Assembly (NCBI RefSeq): GCF_014334325.1 | Contig: NZ_JACSET010000001.1 | Location: 93,777 to 157,776 of the forward strand | DNA length: 64,000 bases | Reading direction: 5' to 3' | Source: Treponema sp. Marseille-Q4130 | GTDB taxonomy: Bacteria > Spirochaetota > Spirochaetia > Treponematales > Treponemataceae | Part shown: one piece after another, positions 25,451-33,669 of the stretch | Numbering within the stretch: position 1 is the first letter of the stretch | Layout: every line of letters starts with the position of its first letter | Translations under genes and position numbers: made by a program | The notes under the pieces: model-generated | Database searches by the model: none | Told to the model about the DNA's origin: nothing | The model's input: only the letters and a program-made list of their open reading frames with translations

Positions 25451-26218
25451 TCAAAATTGAGTATACGGTAGTATTTTATCAGTTTCAAGAAAAAAATCAA
25501 GCTGGACTTTATAGCGCCCGGCATCGATGCCGATGAGCGGTTCCCGTCTGAGAAGAACTCTGCCGCGTATCTCTTTCGGTTTATTTTTGATTTTTGTCCG
25601 AAAGTAGGCGCGCACTGCGTCTTTGATCGCGTCGCGCACGGCGTCCCTTATGCCGTCGAAGCCGTCGGAAATTTTTCCGTAGCCTATACCGTGTACCGTA
25701 TCGTTTGTGATCGACGCCCAAAGATAATAATTTCCGATCATCGAGGCAGTCCGCGTAAATTCCGCCCAGCAGTATACTTTGCCGTTTTCAATCCACGGCT
25801 TTGCGTACGTGATGTTTTGCTCCGCTTCACCCAATTCCCGTATCGGAGAAAAATCGATGTACTCTTCGACGCTGCGCAATTTGTCGGACGGCGTATAGCT
25901 GAAATTCCAGCCGTGTACCATCCCTCCGATGATAAACGGTGCGAGCGTTTTCAGCCGCGCACTTGAATAATCGAATATGCCTGCGGAAGTATCCTGCGCT
26001 TCGGCGAGTCCCGGATATGCGTCGAGCTCCGCCCACAGCGGTATGCGGATATGTTCGATAACGTCGGGCGTTTGCGAAAACACGGCTCCCGCTTTTGCAT
26101 GCGGACATATGCACGCGGCGAAGAGAAAAAAAACCGTCAATACGAAACGCTCCGCGAATACAAGCGCATGCTTATAGGAGGGGATCATGTCGTGCATTAT
26201 TATTAATATTTTTTTCAT
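25451..26218 (-). CDS. Exported protein of unknown function
   Basis: 255 residues. The N-terminus has an extended signal (about 1-43, hydrophobic core RFVLTVFFLFAACICP, likely cleavage after AKA). The mature part shows FIIGGMVHGWNFSYTPSDK, then NGKVYCWAEFTRTASMIGNYYLWASI and a helical DAVRDAIKDAVRAYFRTKIK. No domain recognised. Its ATG overlaps the stop of the upstream DUF5312-like gene (ATGA), indicating translational coupling, and another exported protein follows. Confidence 0.7.
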   Translation of the reverse strand: MKKILIIMHDMIPSYKHALVFAERFVLTVFFLFAACICPHAKAGAVFSQTPDVIEHIRIPLWAELDAYPGLAEAQDTSAGIFDYSSARLKTLAPFIIGGMVHGWNFSYTPSDKLRSVEEYIDFSPIRELGEAEQNITYAKPWIENGKVYCWAEFTRTASMIGNYYLWASITNDTVHGIGYGKISDGFDGIRDAVRDAIKDAVRAYFRTKIKNKPKEIRGRVLLRREPLIGIDAGRYKVQLDFFLETDKILPYTQF

Positions 26219-27825
26219 CTGTCGATCTTAATTTGCCTTCCGGTCTCGTTTGCCTTTACATTTATTATCGTATAATTTTTCATAATCTCAAAGAAAATCG
26301 CCCAGTTCGGAAGCTGACGTTCGAGCAGGTCGACGTTGTCTCTGTTGCGCGACGACATTATCAATACTTTAAGATTCGAAATGATTTCGCTGTTCGCTTT
26401 TTTCGCATCGGCGAGCAATTCGTTTATTTGGATGTATACATTTTGCAGATGATATATTTCTTCCTGCAGCAGTTTTTGCGCATTTGTATTGGCGGTGGAG
26501 ACCATCGTTTCAAGCTTCGTATAAAAATCGCTGTCTTTGTGGCTGTCCACGATATAACCTTCGAGAACGGCAGTGTCGAACATTTTGCCGCGCGAAAAAA
26601 GATTTTCGAACGCTTTGATCCTGCCTTCGCATTCGCAGGATGCATACACATTGCTTGAAAATTCGGATTTGTATGTTTGATTATTAAAAAAACCTTCGAT
26701 GATGATATTGTTCAAAAGCGCTTGTATCGGTTCGGTAAGATATTGCTGCAAAAAGGTTTTGAGTATCTGCATCGGTGTAATCCATGCAAAGGCGAACGAC
26801 GTATTCGCTTGGAGCTTTGCATTCGTGCTCGTATCGTAGCCGATAAGCGTCGCAAGGGGAGAATCGCCGAAGAGTTTTGAAAGTTCGCTCGAAAGCAGTT
26901 CGTCTTTGAGTTCCGTTTTGATCCGCTGTTCATCTGCGAGATACTGCTGTTGAAATCGCTCTGCAAAATTCTTTCGCGCCGATTCTCGGTATTCGACTGC
27001 GGCGGGTTTGTATTCCGCATTTTCTTTGTGTATGCGGATCAGCGCTTGTAAGTGCTGAGGCGTGAGTACGTGTGTTACGATGTATGCAATTTTTTTTACG
27101 TTTTCCTTATACGCTTCCGTTCGAGATGCGGAAAGCGCGCCGTTATTTTTCAACTGTGCGAGCGCAATGACGGCCTGAACGACGGCATTCGTAATCTGCA
27201 ATCCTTCGATTTGAAAATAAAGATCTTCGACCGCGTTTCCGAGCCGTTCGAGCGGCACATCCTGATAGACCGGCTTGTACGACAGATCAACCGTTGTAAA
27301 ATTCGCATCGAAGGGATGGATGATTGCGGCGAAATTGAAGCGGCACAAATCGACAAGCTGATGCAGCGAGATCAATTCTCTGTCGATGTTTTTAAATGAA
27401 TCGCCGTTGAGCGCTTTTATTATTTTCTCAAGCGTGTGCCGCTGGCGTTCGAATTCCCGATCCTGCTCGTTGCCCGCTGCAGCCGCCGCTTTTTTTCGGT
27501 TGGCGTACGAAAGTGATTTTATCGCTTCCTGATCTTCCGGCGTAAATCCCGTCAGCACGAGCTGAGCTTCAAAGCGCCGCTGCTTCGGGATGTCGGAACC
27601 GCCGATCGTTCCGGCAAACAATTCGTTGAGCGGGTGCGTGTTCACGTACAGGATGCGTACGGCTTCCGCAAAGTTCGGCAAAATGCGCCCGTTCCGGTAC
27701 AGAGCGGGTTGTGCGGAAAGGATTTCGCTTTCGAGCTTTTTTTTCTGCAGCCGCTGCTGCACTTCGGGAGAAGCTTTGTTGAATATCGATTCGAAAAAAA
27801 CGACGATCGCGCGGAACAAACTCAT
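26215..27825 (-). CDS. Spirochaete-specific hypothetical protein (DUF5312-like)
   Basis: 536 residues, mostly helical and polar with no signal peptide or membrane span. The N-terminus MSLFRAIVVFFESIFNKAS and regions such as QPALYRNGRILPNFAEAVRILY recall a Treponema-restricted family I remember as DUF5312; that assignment is from memory. No catalytic motif is visible. It starts at an ATG lying 7 nt after a -10 box with no ribosome-binding site (see promoter entry). It leads a minus-strand run of three uncharacterised genes before pheS. Confidence 0.7.
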   Translation of the reverse strand: MSLFRAIVVFFESIFNKASPEVQQRLQKKKLESEILSAQPALYRNGRILPNFAEAVRILYVNTHPLNELFAGTIGGSDIPKQRRFEAQLVLTGFTPEDQEAIKSLSYANRKKAAAAAGNEQDREFERQRHTLEKIIKALNGDSFKNIDRELISLHQLVDLCRFNFAAIIHPFDANFTTVDLSYKPVYQDVPLERLGNAVEDLYFQIEGLQITNAVVQAVIALAQLKNNGALSASRTEAYKENVKKIAYIVTHVLTPQHLQALIRIHKENAEYKPAAVEYRESARKNFAERFQQQYLADEQRIKTELKDELLSSELSKLFGDSPLATLIGYDTSTNAKLQANTSFAFAWITPMQILKTFLQQYLTEPIQALLNNIIIEGFFNNQTYKSEFSSNVYASCECEGRIKAFENLFSRGKMFDTAVLEGYIVDSHKDSDFYTKLETMVSTANTNAQKLLQEEIYHLQNVYIQINELLADAKKANSEIISNLKVLIMSSRNRDNVDLLERQLPNWAIFFEIMKNYTIINVKANETGRQIKIDR

Positions 27826-27832
27826 GTATACT

Positions 27833-27860
27833 ATTGTAATTCATTTTACCGTTTTTGCAA
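27833..27860 (-). promoter_or_regulatory. Promoter producing a probable leaderless mRNA
   Basis: On the minus strand: TTGCAA (27860-27855), a 16-nt spacer and TACAAT (27838-27833). Only 7 nt separate the -10 from the ATG at 27825, so transcription should begin at or next to the start codon. Confidence 0.7.
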
Positions 27861-27863
27861 GAG

Positions 27864-27935
27864 CTCGGCAATTGCGAGCAGTGCGGAGCAATCGCCGAGC
27901 GTCTCCGATAAAAGAAAAACGGCTTGGCCGTTTTT
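27864..27935. repeat. Two-hairpin dispersed element, copy A
   Basis: Hairpin 1: CTCGGC-A-ATTGC / GCAAT-C-GCCGAG around a 12-nt loop (27876-27887). Hairpin 2: AAAAACGGC / GCCGTTTTT around TTG (27915-27935). Copy B at 31519-31584 has the same plan with different stem sequences. Confidence 0.75.
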
Positions 27936-28231
27936 CGACTCACGACTTCCTATAAGATTGCGAGCAGTGGTCGTTCGCGGTGCATCCGTGAACCGCTCAC
28001 TACCGTATTTTTACTTCGTAAAAATACGCAGCCGTTTTGCCAAGATACGACACGGCCTCCGTGCCGCGTATTGCATGAAATGAAAATTCCCGCGCAGGAT
28101 TTATGTGCGTCTATCACAAAGCGCACCGTAAACGCCGCGCTTTGTGTCCTCATAAGGAATCGCAGTCGGCTTTTGCGGTACATCCATTTATTTTTACAAA
28201 AAAGCGCGTAATTTATCACTTTGTAAACGAT

Positions 28232-28479
28232 ATATAGGTCGAAAGTCGAGTTTCGAAAGTATTTCTAAATAAAGCTATGCTTTCGGCGAGAACCCGTCCG
28301 CTTAGCCGCGGTCGAGCTTTTAGGGTAGGCTTCCGCAAGCCTAACGCTCGAAACGGCACGCAGCCGGAACCTCGCCTCCGCATCATTTTATTCACTTTCG
28401 AAACTCGCCGTTCAGTTGGTGAACGAAACAGTTGGAAAATTTCGAGTTTTAGAAAACTCGAAATTGAACCATATAGGTC
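28232..28479. mobile_element. Candidate non-autonomous insertion (MITE-like)
   Basis: The 9-mer ATATAGGTC occurs at 28232-28240 and 28471-28479, flanking a 230-bp segment. Inside, CGAGTTTCGAAAGT (28247-28260) has an exact inverted copy at 28394-28407, and the right end is a 13-bp palindromic stem also containing TTTCGAG. The layout fits a small element with a target duplication; no transposase is inside. A partial relative of the left end lies at about 40979-40998. Confidence 0.45.
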
Positions 28480-28523
28480 AGCGGCTTCCTTGCCGCACTA
28501 TCTCAATAACCGAAGGTGCAGCT

Positions 28524-29354
28524 ATGGAATATACCCATAAACCCGTCGAAGAACTTTCCTTTACCGATGACTTTATGTTCGGCACGGTCATGAAAAATAG
28601 AATGATCTGCAAAGGCGTCATCGAGCGTCTTTTGCAGATCAAAGTCGGTAAAATCGAATATCCCTCGCTGCAAAAAAAGATAGCACCCTTTTACGAAAGC
28701 AAGGGTATACGTCTCGACGTCTATGTCTCAGATCCCGAACGCATCTTCGACATAGAAATACAAACGTCGATTCCGCCCTCTCTTCCCAAACGCACACGTT
28801 ATTACCAAAGCCTTATGGATGTCGATAACCTCTTACGCGGACAAAGCTACGCCGAACTGAAAGAGAGCTACGTCATTTTTATCTGTACGCAGGATCCCTT
28901 CGGAGTGGACTTACCTGTTTATACATTCCGCAGCGTGTGCAGTGAGGACGGCAGTATTTTTCTTGATGACAAATCGTATAAAGTATTTTATAATGTGGGT
29001 GCCTACGGTAAAGAAGATGAACCTGAATTGAGCGCTTTGTTGGAGTATCTTTGCGAGAGGCGGGCGACGAGCGGTTTTACACAGCACATCGATGAGCTTG
29101 TCGAAAAAGCGAAACGGAACGAAAAGTTCAGGAGCTGGTATATGTCGTTAAATATACGGGAAGATGACTTACGCATGGCAGGTGAAAAGATCGGTTTTGA
29201 GCGGGGAATACGCAAAGGCCGCCGCGACGGTATTGCCGCGGGAGCTTATCAGGCAAAGCGGGAAACGGCAAAGCTGATGGCCGAACGCAAGTATCCGCTT
29301 ACTGAGATCCACCATATGACCGGTCTCTCGGAAGCGGAAATCAAAAAACTGTAA
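28524..29354 (+). CDS. Rpn-family recombination-promoting nuclease/putative transposase
   Basis: 276 residues from ATG 28524 (AAGG about 7 nt upstream). [25 protein letters not shown] is the family N-terminus; [22 protein letters not shown] carries the PD-(D/E)xK nuclease core (Asp, then E-x-Q), and [17 protein letters not shown] and [12 protein letters not shown] follow. The C-terminus has a basic helical [19 protein letters not shown] segment and a short helix-turn-helix-like [19 protein letters not shown]. coli RpnA-E relatives cut DNA and promote RecA-independent recombination; some act in phage defence. It is monocistronic and flanked by repeats. Confidence 0.88.
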   Translation: MEYTHKPVEELSFTDDFMFGTVMKNRMICKGVIERLLQIKVGKIEYPSLQKKIAPFYESKGIRLDVYVSDPERIFDIEIQTSIPPSLPKRTRYYQSLMDVDNLLRGQSYAELKESYVIFICTQDPFGVDLPVYTFRSVCSEDGSIFLDDKSYKVFYNVGAYGKEDEPELSALLEYLCERRATSGFTQHIDELVEKAKRNEKFRSWYMSLNIREDDLRMAGEKIGFERGIRKGRRDGIAAGAYQAKRETAKLMAERKYPLTEIHHMTGLSEAEIKKL

Positions 29355-29494
29355 TAATTATTTGCTTTTCAAAAAGCTCGACATTCAGATTTTTTAGGCA
29401 AAAATTGATTTCCGTGGGGTTTGCCGACGGTTTTGTTTCGTTTTGCTTACGGCTTTAATCCGTCCGTAAAAAATCGGCTGTACTCCCGGTCGCC

Positions 29495-30487
29495 TTATCC
29501 TCGCAGTCCCGAAACTATCGCGCGGTAGTCGGCTTCGCTCGACGCGTGAACGAGTTTCGCTCTGAGTTCCGCGCCGCCGGGGATACCTTTCGTATACGCG
29601 CAAAAACGCTTTCGCATTTCTTTGCATGCACACGCTTCTCCTGCATCTTCGATGAGGAGTTTAAGTTCGCGGAAGCCCGCATCGATGCGCGCTTCGATGC
29701 CGACGTCTTCATAGCTTCCGGTCGTGAGGAACGCCTTTGTCTTTGTAAAGATAAACGGATTTCCCATCGCACCGCGCGCAAACATGACCGCATCGCAGCC
29801 GGTCGTTTCGAGCATCGCCCGTGCGTCTTCCGGCGAAAAGAGGTCTCCCGAACCGAAGACGGGAACGCGGCCGGACACGAATGAAACGAGTTCGTTGAGC
29901 GCATTCCAATCGGCTTTGCCTTCGTAGCCCTGCGCCCTCGTCCGCGGGTGCATCGTAATCGCGGCGACGCCTGCCGAAAGAGCCGCGTCCGCCGCTTCTT
30001 TCCACGTGATCGTTTTATCGTCCCAGCCTGAGCGGATCTTTACGGTGACGGGGATGCGCCTTTTTGCATGTTCGAGTGCACGGACGGCCGCTTGTACGAC
30101 GGCGTATAATTTTTCGGGATTTTTCGTGAGTACGGCTCCGGCTCCGGTCTTTACGATTTTCGGAACGGGGCAGCCGCAGTTTATGTCGATGCATGCGCAA
30201 TCGGTTTTTTCGGCGACGAGTGCGGCCGCCTTTGCGATGACGTCCGGATTGCCGCCGAAGATTTGTACAGCATACGCCGTTTCGTTTTCCGCCTTTCGCA
30301 AAAGGCGTTCGGTTTTATCGTTATCGCGGACGAGCGCTTCGGCGGATACCATTTCGGTATACGTGAACGAAGCGCCGCAGTCGACGCAGATCGAACGGAA
30401 CGAACGGTCGCTGTATCCCGCGACAGGTGCGAGGAATATGTTTCCGCCGAGCGTCAGAGAACCGATCGCAACGGGATGATACGGCAT
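29495..30487 (-). CDS. dusB: tRNA-dihydrouridine synthase (DusB-type)
   Basis: 330 residues. FMN TIM-barrel enzyme reducing uridine to dihydrouridine in tRNA. NIFLAPVAGYSDRSFRSICVDCGASFTYTEMVSAE at the N-terminus, DINCGCPVPKIVKTGAGAVL holding the catalytic Cys, MHPRTRAQGYEGKADW and VFGSGDLFSPEDARAMLETTGCDAVMFARGAMGNPF are all canonical. Its ATG overlaps the tatD stop by one base (TAATG), so it is translationally coupled to tatD. Confidence 0.94.
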   Translation of the reverse strand: MPYHPVAIGSLTLGGNIFLAPVAGYSDRSFRSICVDCGASFTYTEMVSAEALVRDNDKTERLLRKAENETAYAVQIFGGNPDVIAKAAALVAEKTDCACIDINCGCPVPKIVKTGAGAVLTKNPEKLYAVVQAAVRALEHAKRRIPVTVKIRSGWDDKTITWKEAADAALSAGVAAITMHPRTRAQGYEGKADWNALNELVSFVSGRVPVFGSGDLFSPEDARAMLETTGCDAVMFARGAMGNPFIFTKTKAFLTTGSYEDVGIEARIDAGFRELKLLIEDAGEACACKEMRKRFCAYTKGIPGGAELRAKLVHASSEADYRAIVSGLRG

Positions 30488-31269
30488 TATTCGGGAAGGT
30501 TAAACGCTTTGCAGCTGTTTTTCCAAAGTTGATCGGCAAGCTGTTCGATATCCGTTTCAAGCAGGTCGGAAAGGAAATGCGCCGTCGACGTGATATATGC
30601 CGGCATCGTGCGCTTTTTTTCGCGGAATTCCGCCGGGATCATAAAAGGACTTTCCGTTTCGATGAGAATTCTGTCGACGGGTACGTTGAGCGCCGTTTCG
30701 TGCAGATTTCGCGCATTGCGGTATGTTAAATTTCCCGCGAACGAAAACCACACGTTCATGCCCGCATCGAGGCAACGCTTTGCGTAATCGGCGTCTTCCG
30801 AATAGCAGTGAAAGATCGCCCCTGCCTGCGGAATGCGTTCGGCAAGCACGTCGAATATGTCTTTGCCCGCGTCGCGGTTATGGATGATGACCGGCAGGTT
30901 GTGCTTTTGTGCGATTTCGAGCTGCGTGATAAACAATTCGATTTGCGACCTCTTGTCGCCGAACTGCTTGTAGTAATCGAGCCCCGTTTCGCCGACGGCG
31001 ACGACATTCGGCAATTTGAGATTTTCTTCGATCGTATTTGCGTAGTCTTTGCCCGGATTCGTCACTTCGGACGGAGCAACTCCGACCGCATGGTAGATGC
31101 CGTTTACCGCTTTCAGCGTATTGTACACGCGCTTAAAATCGAGAAGACTGTTATTGATGGATATAATTCGGGCAACGCCGGCCTGTTTTGCCTGCTGAAT
31201 GACGCGGAGCTGCTCAATAGGGTCATCATAGATCAGCCCGATGTGGGCGTGAGTATCAAAAAATTGCAT
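30487..31269 (-). CDS. tatD: TatD-family metal-dependent hydrolase (DNase)
   Basis: 260 residues. The metal motif DTHAHIG opens the protein; GETGLDYYKQFGDKRSQIELF, PVIIHNRDAGKDIF, IFHCYSEDADYAKRCLDAG and ILIETESPFMIP provide the remaining His, Glu and Asp ligands of the TatD amidohydrolase barrel. Family members are 3'-5' exonucleases or deoxyribonucleases; some act on D-aminoacyl-tRNA. AGGAGA precedes the ATG, immediately downstream of a hairpin element shared with two other genes (31276-31348). Confidence 0.93.
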   Translation of the reverse strand: MQFFDTHAHIGLIYDDPIEQLRVIQQAKQAGVARIISINNSLLDFKRVYNTLKAVNGIYHAVGVAPSEVTNPGKDYANTIEENLKLPNVVAVGETGLDYYKQFGDKRSQIELFITQLEIAQKHNLPVIIHNRDAGKDIFDVLAERIPQAGAIFHCYSEDADYAKRCLDAGMNVWFSFAGNLTYRNARNLHETALNVPVDRILIETESPFMIPAEFREKKRTMPAYITSTAHFLSDLLETDIEQLADQLWKNSCKAFNLPE

Positions 31270-31275
31270 GGCATT

Positions 31276-31348
31276 TCTCCTATAAAAACTTTTGCAGGTA
31301 CTTGCAGCGAAGCTTCAAGCAAGGTGCAACTTCCGAAAAAGTTTTTAG
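31276..31348 (-). promoter_or_regulatory. Shared 5'UTR hairpin element (tatD copy)
   Basis: Sense strand, 5' to 3': CTAAAAACTTTTTCGGAAG, a complex loop, then GCAAAAGTTTTTA directly followed by the ribosome-binding site. The outer arms pair (AAAAACTTTTT with AAAAGTTTTT). Same 13-nt block as before the Fe-ADH-like gene and fabV. Confidence 0.7.
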
Positions 31349-31518
31349 TCATGCGCGCGCCTCGCAACGAGGAGCTTTGCTCCGACGTTTCCAGCGGCGC
31401 ATACGTTCAATAATCGAGTTTGCGAAAACACACTGTATCGTATTCATTTGATTTTCATGAAAATGATATGTGTATATATCTTCCGCAAACATCCGCGCAA
31501 ACTCGAGATAAGAACGCT

Positions 31519-31584
31519 GCGATTTCGAGCAATGCACAGAAATCGCGAGTGTCTCCCATAAAAGAAAAACGCTTTGGCGTTTTT
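31519..31584. repeat. Two-hairpin dispersed element, copy B
   Basis: Hairpin 1: GCGATTTC / GAAATCGC, a perfect 8-bp stem with a 12-nt loop (31527-31538) closely matching copy A's loop. Hairpin 2: AAAAACGC / GCGTTTTT around TTTG (31565-31584). Linker GTCTCC-ATAAAAG is shared with copy A. Confidence 0.75.
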
Positions 31585-31827
31585 CGGCTTTAGACTCCAG
31601 CGACGGCGATATTTCAGACGGCGCTTTTTATCATTTCTCCCATAAATAAAAACTTTCGAAGAACGTATGTTTTCGAAAGTATATGCAGCGAATCGGAAAT
31701 ATACCGATGTTATTGTTTCTATAAAGATACCACAGCTTTTGTGTGAAGTCAAACTATTTTTACGAACGTGTTGAGCGTGCATTTGACCCGGATACGGCGC
31801 ATTTTCCTTTCTGTGTATATCTGCACT

Positions 31828-32145
31828 TCACTTTTCCAAGAGCGATGCGAGCTGCTGGGCATATTTTTTTACCGCTCTTCGTCCGAGCGGGGTTGCGCTG
31901 TACAGTGTCACGGGCTTTCGATTTACGAACCGTTTTTCGACCGTCAGATAACCGGCGTTTTCCAATTTTTTGCAGTGAACGGTCAGATTGCCGTCGGTCG
32001 CATGTACCGTATCGCGCAGCACGGTAAATTCGATTTTTTGGCAGCCGAGGAGAACGGACATAACCGCAAGGCGCAGGCGGGAAGACAGCTGCTCGTCGAG
32101 CAGGCGGTGATCGAAAAAATCGACTTGCCGATCAGCAGCGGTCAT
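31828..32145 (-). CDS. Winged-helix DNA-binding protein (HTH_34/ArsR-MarR-like)
   Basis: 105 residues from MTAADRQVDFF at 32145, which overlaps the stop of the upstream membrane-protein gene by 14 nt. The HTH region VMSVLLGCQKIEFTVLRDTVHATDGNLTVHCKKLENAGYLTVEKRF (about 28-73) matches the small DNA-binding domain often written as PF13601, followed by a wing (KPVTLYSATPLGRRAVKKY). Small regulators of this type are typically encoded next to the membrane protein they control, as here. The ribosome-binding site is weak (GAAG), consistent with coupling. Confidence 0.82.
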   Translation of the reverse strand: MTAADRQVDFFDHRLLDEQLSSRLRLAVMSVLLGCQKIEFTVLRDTVHATDGNLTVHCKKLENAGYLTVEKRFVNRKPVTLYSATPLGRRAVKKYAQQLASLLEK

Positions 32146-32740
32146 CGGACGACTTCTTTTTTCGCATGATGATGAGAGCGGCGAGGGCGGGGATTGCAAG
32201 CAAAACGAAAGTTGCCGCGCTTATGATGAGCGGAGCTGTGTGTGGCCCTACAAAGAGGCAGGGCAGTGCGGACAAGAGCCAGAGGACGCCTTCCGCGTAC
32301 ATGATAATCCTTGCGCGCCTTTGTATCAGCGTTCCGCTCGTAACACATCCGACCGCTATCAATATGCCGATGATGAAAAAAACGGCGGAAAAATCGAGCT
32401 TACCGAAAAACGACAGTACAAAATTCAATACGATGACAAAACCGATACTGCCCCATAGAGCGGCAAAGATGCGGTCACTTGCCCTTTGTATTTTTTCCTG
32501 CCGTTGCCGGCGGAAATACAGCGGTAAAAAAAGCTGGCAAAATCCGATGACGAAGAGCCAAATGAGCCACACGTATTTTGCCGAACCGAAAAACAGACAA
32601 CCGTACGTTGCACCCGTTCCGACGGGAATGGCAATGCCGTATACCGAAAACGGCACGAGCATCGATTCGAAACCCGCTTCGGCGTCTTCCGCCAATGCAC
32701 CGATTAAAGACAGCTGTTCTTCTATCTCTTCGTCGTTCAT
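32132..32740 (-). CDS. Polytopic membrane protein next to a winged-helix regulator
   Basis: 202 residues with about six membrane spans (segments starting near VPFSVYGIAIPVG, YVWLIWLFVIGFCQ, FAALWGSIGFVIVLNFVL, AVFFIIGILIAVGCV, MYAEGVLWLLSALPCL and LIISAATFVLLAIPALAALIIM) and a basic RRQRQEKIQRASDR loop. The short acidic N-terminus MNDEEIEEQLSLIGALAED looks cytoplasmic. No transport signature. The pairing with the winged-helix gene recalls paired sensor/regulator cassettes of Firmicutes; function unknown. Confidence 0.72.
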   Translation of the reverse strand: MNDEEIEEQLSLIGALAEDAEAGFESMLVPFSVYGIAIPVGTGATYGCLFFGSAKYVWLIWLFVIGFCQLFLPLYFRRQRQEKIQRASDRIFAALWGSIGFVIVLNFVLSFFGKLDFSAVFFIIGILIAVGCVTSGTLIQRRARIIMYAEGVLWLLSALPCLFVGPHTAPLIISAATFVLLAIPALAALIIMRKKKSSDDRC

Positions 32741-32831
32741 ACTGCAGTACCTTTTTGCAACATCCTCAGAATATAGAAAACGCCGATTAAAGTCGAGTGC
32801 ACATCGGCGCTTTTATATTCGATTGTGTGTT

Positions 32832-33329
32832 TTATCGGCACATCGGGAGCGTGTAGCGCATACCGGCTTTTGCGTGAAAGCCGAATCCGCCGCCTCCGAT
32901 TTCGGTAAAAAAGCTGAAGTTGACCGGCTTTTGGGTCATAAAGAATTCAAAGCCGAAAAATCCTTGCCCCGTTATGGCAACCGTATACTCTTCGTCGAGG
33001 GGAAAACGTGCCATGGGCCCGCCGCCGCCGTACAAGCGGATATTTGCCGTTTGCATCAGATGTCCGCCCATTATCGAAAAATCGACGACAGGGTATCCGT
33101 ATGTGTACTCGCTGTCGGGGAAATAGTATTCCGCATTTAGTCGGAACGCGAACGAGTTGTCGAAAAACCACGGAGACGTGACGGCGGTCGATAGAGCGAA
33201 ATCGCTTTTGAGACCGGCCAGTGCGAAATCGAATCCCATGCCGGTTTCCGATTTTTCCCTTCCTTCTTTTGCAAACGTGCACGCGCATGCCGCACATAGA
33301 AGGCATATACCGCATAAAATCTTTTTCAT
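32832..33329 (-). CDS. Small exported protein, probable outer-membrane beta-barrel
   Basis: 165 residues, AAGGAAG 6 nt before the ATG. The signal peptide KKILCGICLLCAACACTFAKEG could be cleaved after TFA; Cys at 14-16 might be lipidated, but no good lipobox is present. The mature part alternates hydrophobic and polar residues and is rich in Gly and aromatics (FRLNAEYYFPDSEYTYGYPVV, IRLYGGGGPMARF, FSFFTEIGGGGFGFHAKAGMRYTL), as expected of an 8-strand barrel. Function unknown. Its promoter has an inverted repeat overlapping the -35. Confidence 0.7.
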   Translation of the reverse strand: MKKILCGICLLCAACACTFAKEGREKSETGMGFDFALAGLKSDFALSTAVTSPWFFDNSFAFRLNAEYYFPDSEYTYGYPVVDFSIMGGHLMQTANIRLYGGGGPMARFPLDEEYTVAITGQGFFGFEFFMTQKPVNFSFFTEIGGGGFGFHAKAGMRYTLPMCR

Positions 33330-33417
33330 AAAATACTTCCTTGTGTGTCTGAAAATCTTGCCGTCGAAGCCGGATAAAAAGCTGCAGTCTTTTATACTCG
33401 GTTTCGATTTCCGGAAC

Positions 33418-33446
33418 AGTATAACTTATTTACTTTATTTTGTAAA
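33418..33446 (-). promoter_or_regulatory. Promoter of the small beta-barrel gene with operator-like repeat
   Basis: On the minus strand: TTTACA (33446-33441), 17-nt spacer, TATACT (33423-33418). ACTTTA (33432-33437) and TAAAGT (33443-33448) form a 6-bp inverted repeat across the -35. Confidence 0.6.
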
Positions 33447-33624
33447 GTGCTTTATAATTTTTTATGTCGAATTTCGAAGACGTCGATTGTCGGTCGGTGC
33501 ATACAATTCCTTGCAGGTATTCTCGCGTGTCGGTCATTTCGGAAAAAGATATTGATTGACGTATTTGTAATGACGTACTACAATTACTTTGGGTCGGAAA
33601 AAGCAGCTGACTTTATTCTTTATG

Positions 33625-33653
33625 TTGATATTTTATACAATGAAGCATATTAT
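33625..33653 (+). promoter_or_regulatory. Promoter of the membrane cyclase (short leader)
   Basis: TTGATA (33625-33630), 17-nt spacer, TATTAT (33648-33653). The ATG at 33670 is 16 nt downstream and has no ribosome-binding site, so the leader would be about 10 nt. Confidence 0.55.
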
Positions 33654-33669
33654 ATAACCATAAATAACT

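Larger units (their letters stand above)
27826..28523. other. 700-nt hairpin-rich intergenic region
   Basis: No convincing gene. In order: the leaderless promoter above; a two-hairpin element (27864-27935); CGTATTTTTAC/GTAAAAATACG with a 3-nt loop (28004-28028); CACAAAGCGC/GCGCTTTGTG with a 12-nt loop (28115-28146); then a 230-bp segment bounded by 9-bp direct repeats (28232-28479) with further hairpins, TAGGCTT/AAGCCTA (28326-28343) and a 13-bp stem at 28438-28465. Short frames present here lack ribosome-binding sites and cross the palindromes. Confidence 0.7.
31270..31827. other. 560-nt intergenic region with regulatory-looking hairpins
   Basis: No convincing gene. It contains the shared 5'UTR element of tatD (31276-31348), copy B of the two-hairpin repeat (31519-31584) and an ACTTTCGAA/TTCGAAAGT stem (31652-31680). 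On the minus strand the last stem is followed by GGGAG and a six-codon frame MIKSAV and then the copy-B hairpin with its T-run, a layout reminiscent of a leader peptide and attenuator; this is speculative. Confidence 0.6.
33330..33669. other. Divergent promoter region
   Basis: AT-rich region serving the minus-strand beta-barrel gene and the plus-strand cyclase; both promoters are annotated separately. A short open frame across 33447-33689 has no ribosome-binding site and overlaps the cyclase start, so I do not call it. Confidence 0.6.

Noticed and set aside
27569-27943. 124-codon minus-strand frame across copy A of the two-hairpin element, similar in part to a frame across copy B
   Set aside because: Peptide similarity (AK-FFFY) is explained by the shared nucleotide repeat; the frame overlaps the DUF5312-like gene start and has no convincing start signals.
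33566-33584. Possible TroR half-site (TACTACAA with imperfect TTGTAAT partner)
   Set aside because: Spacing and sequence do not match the three tro palindromes.
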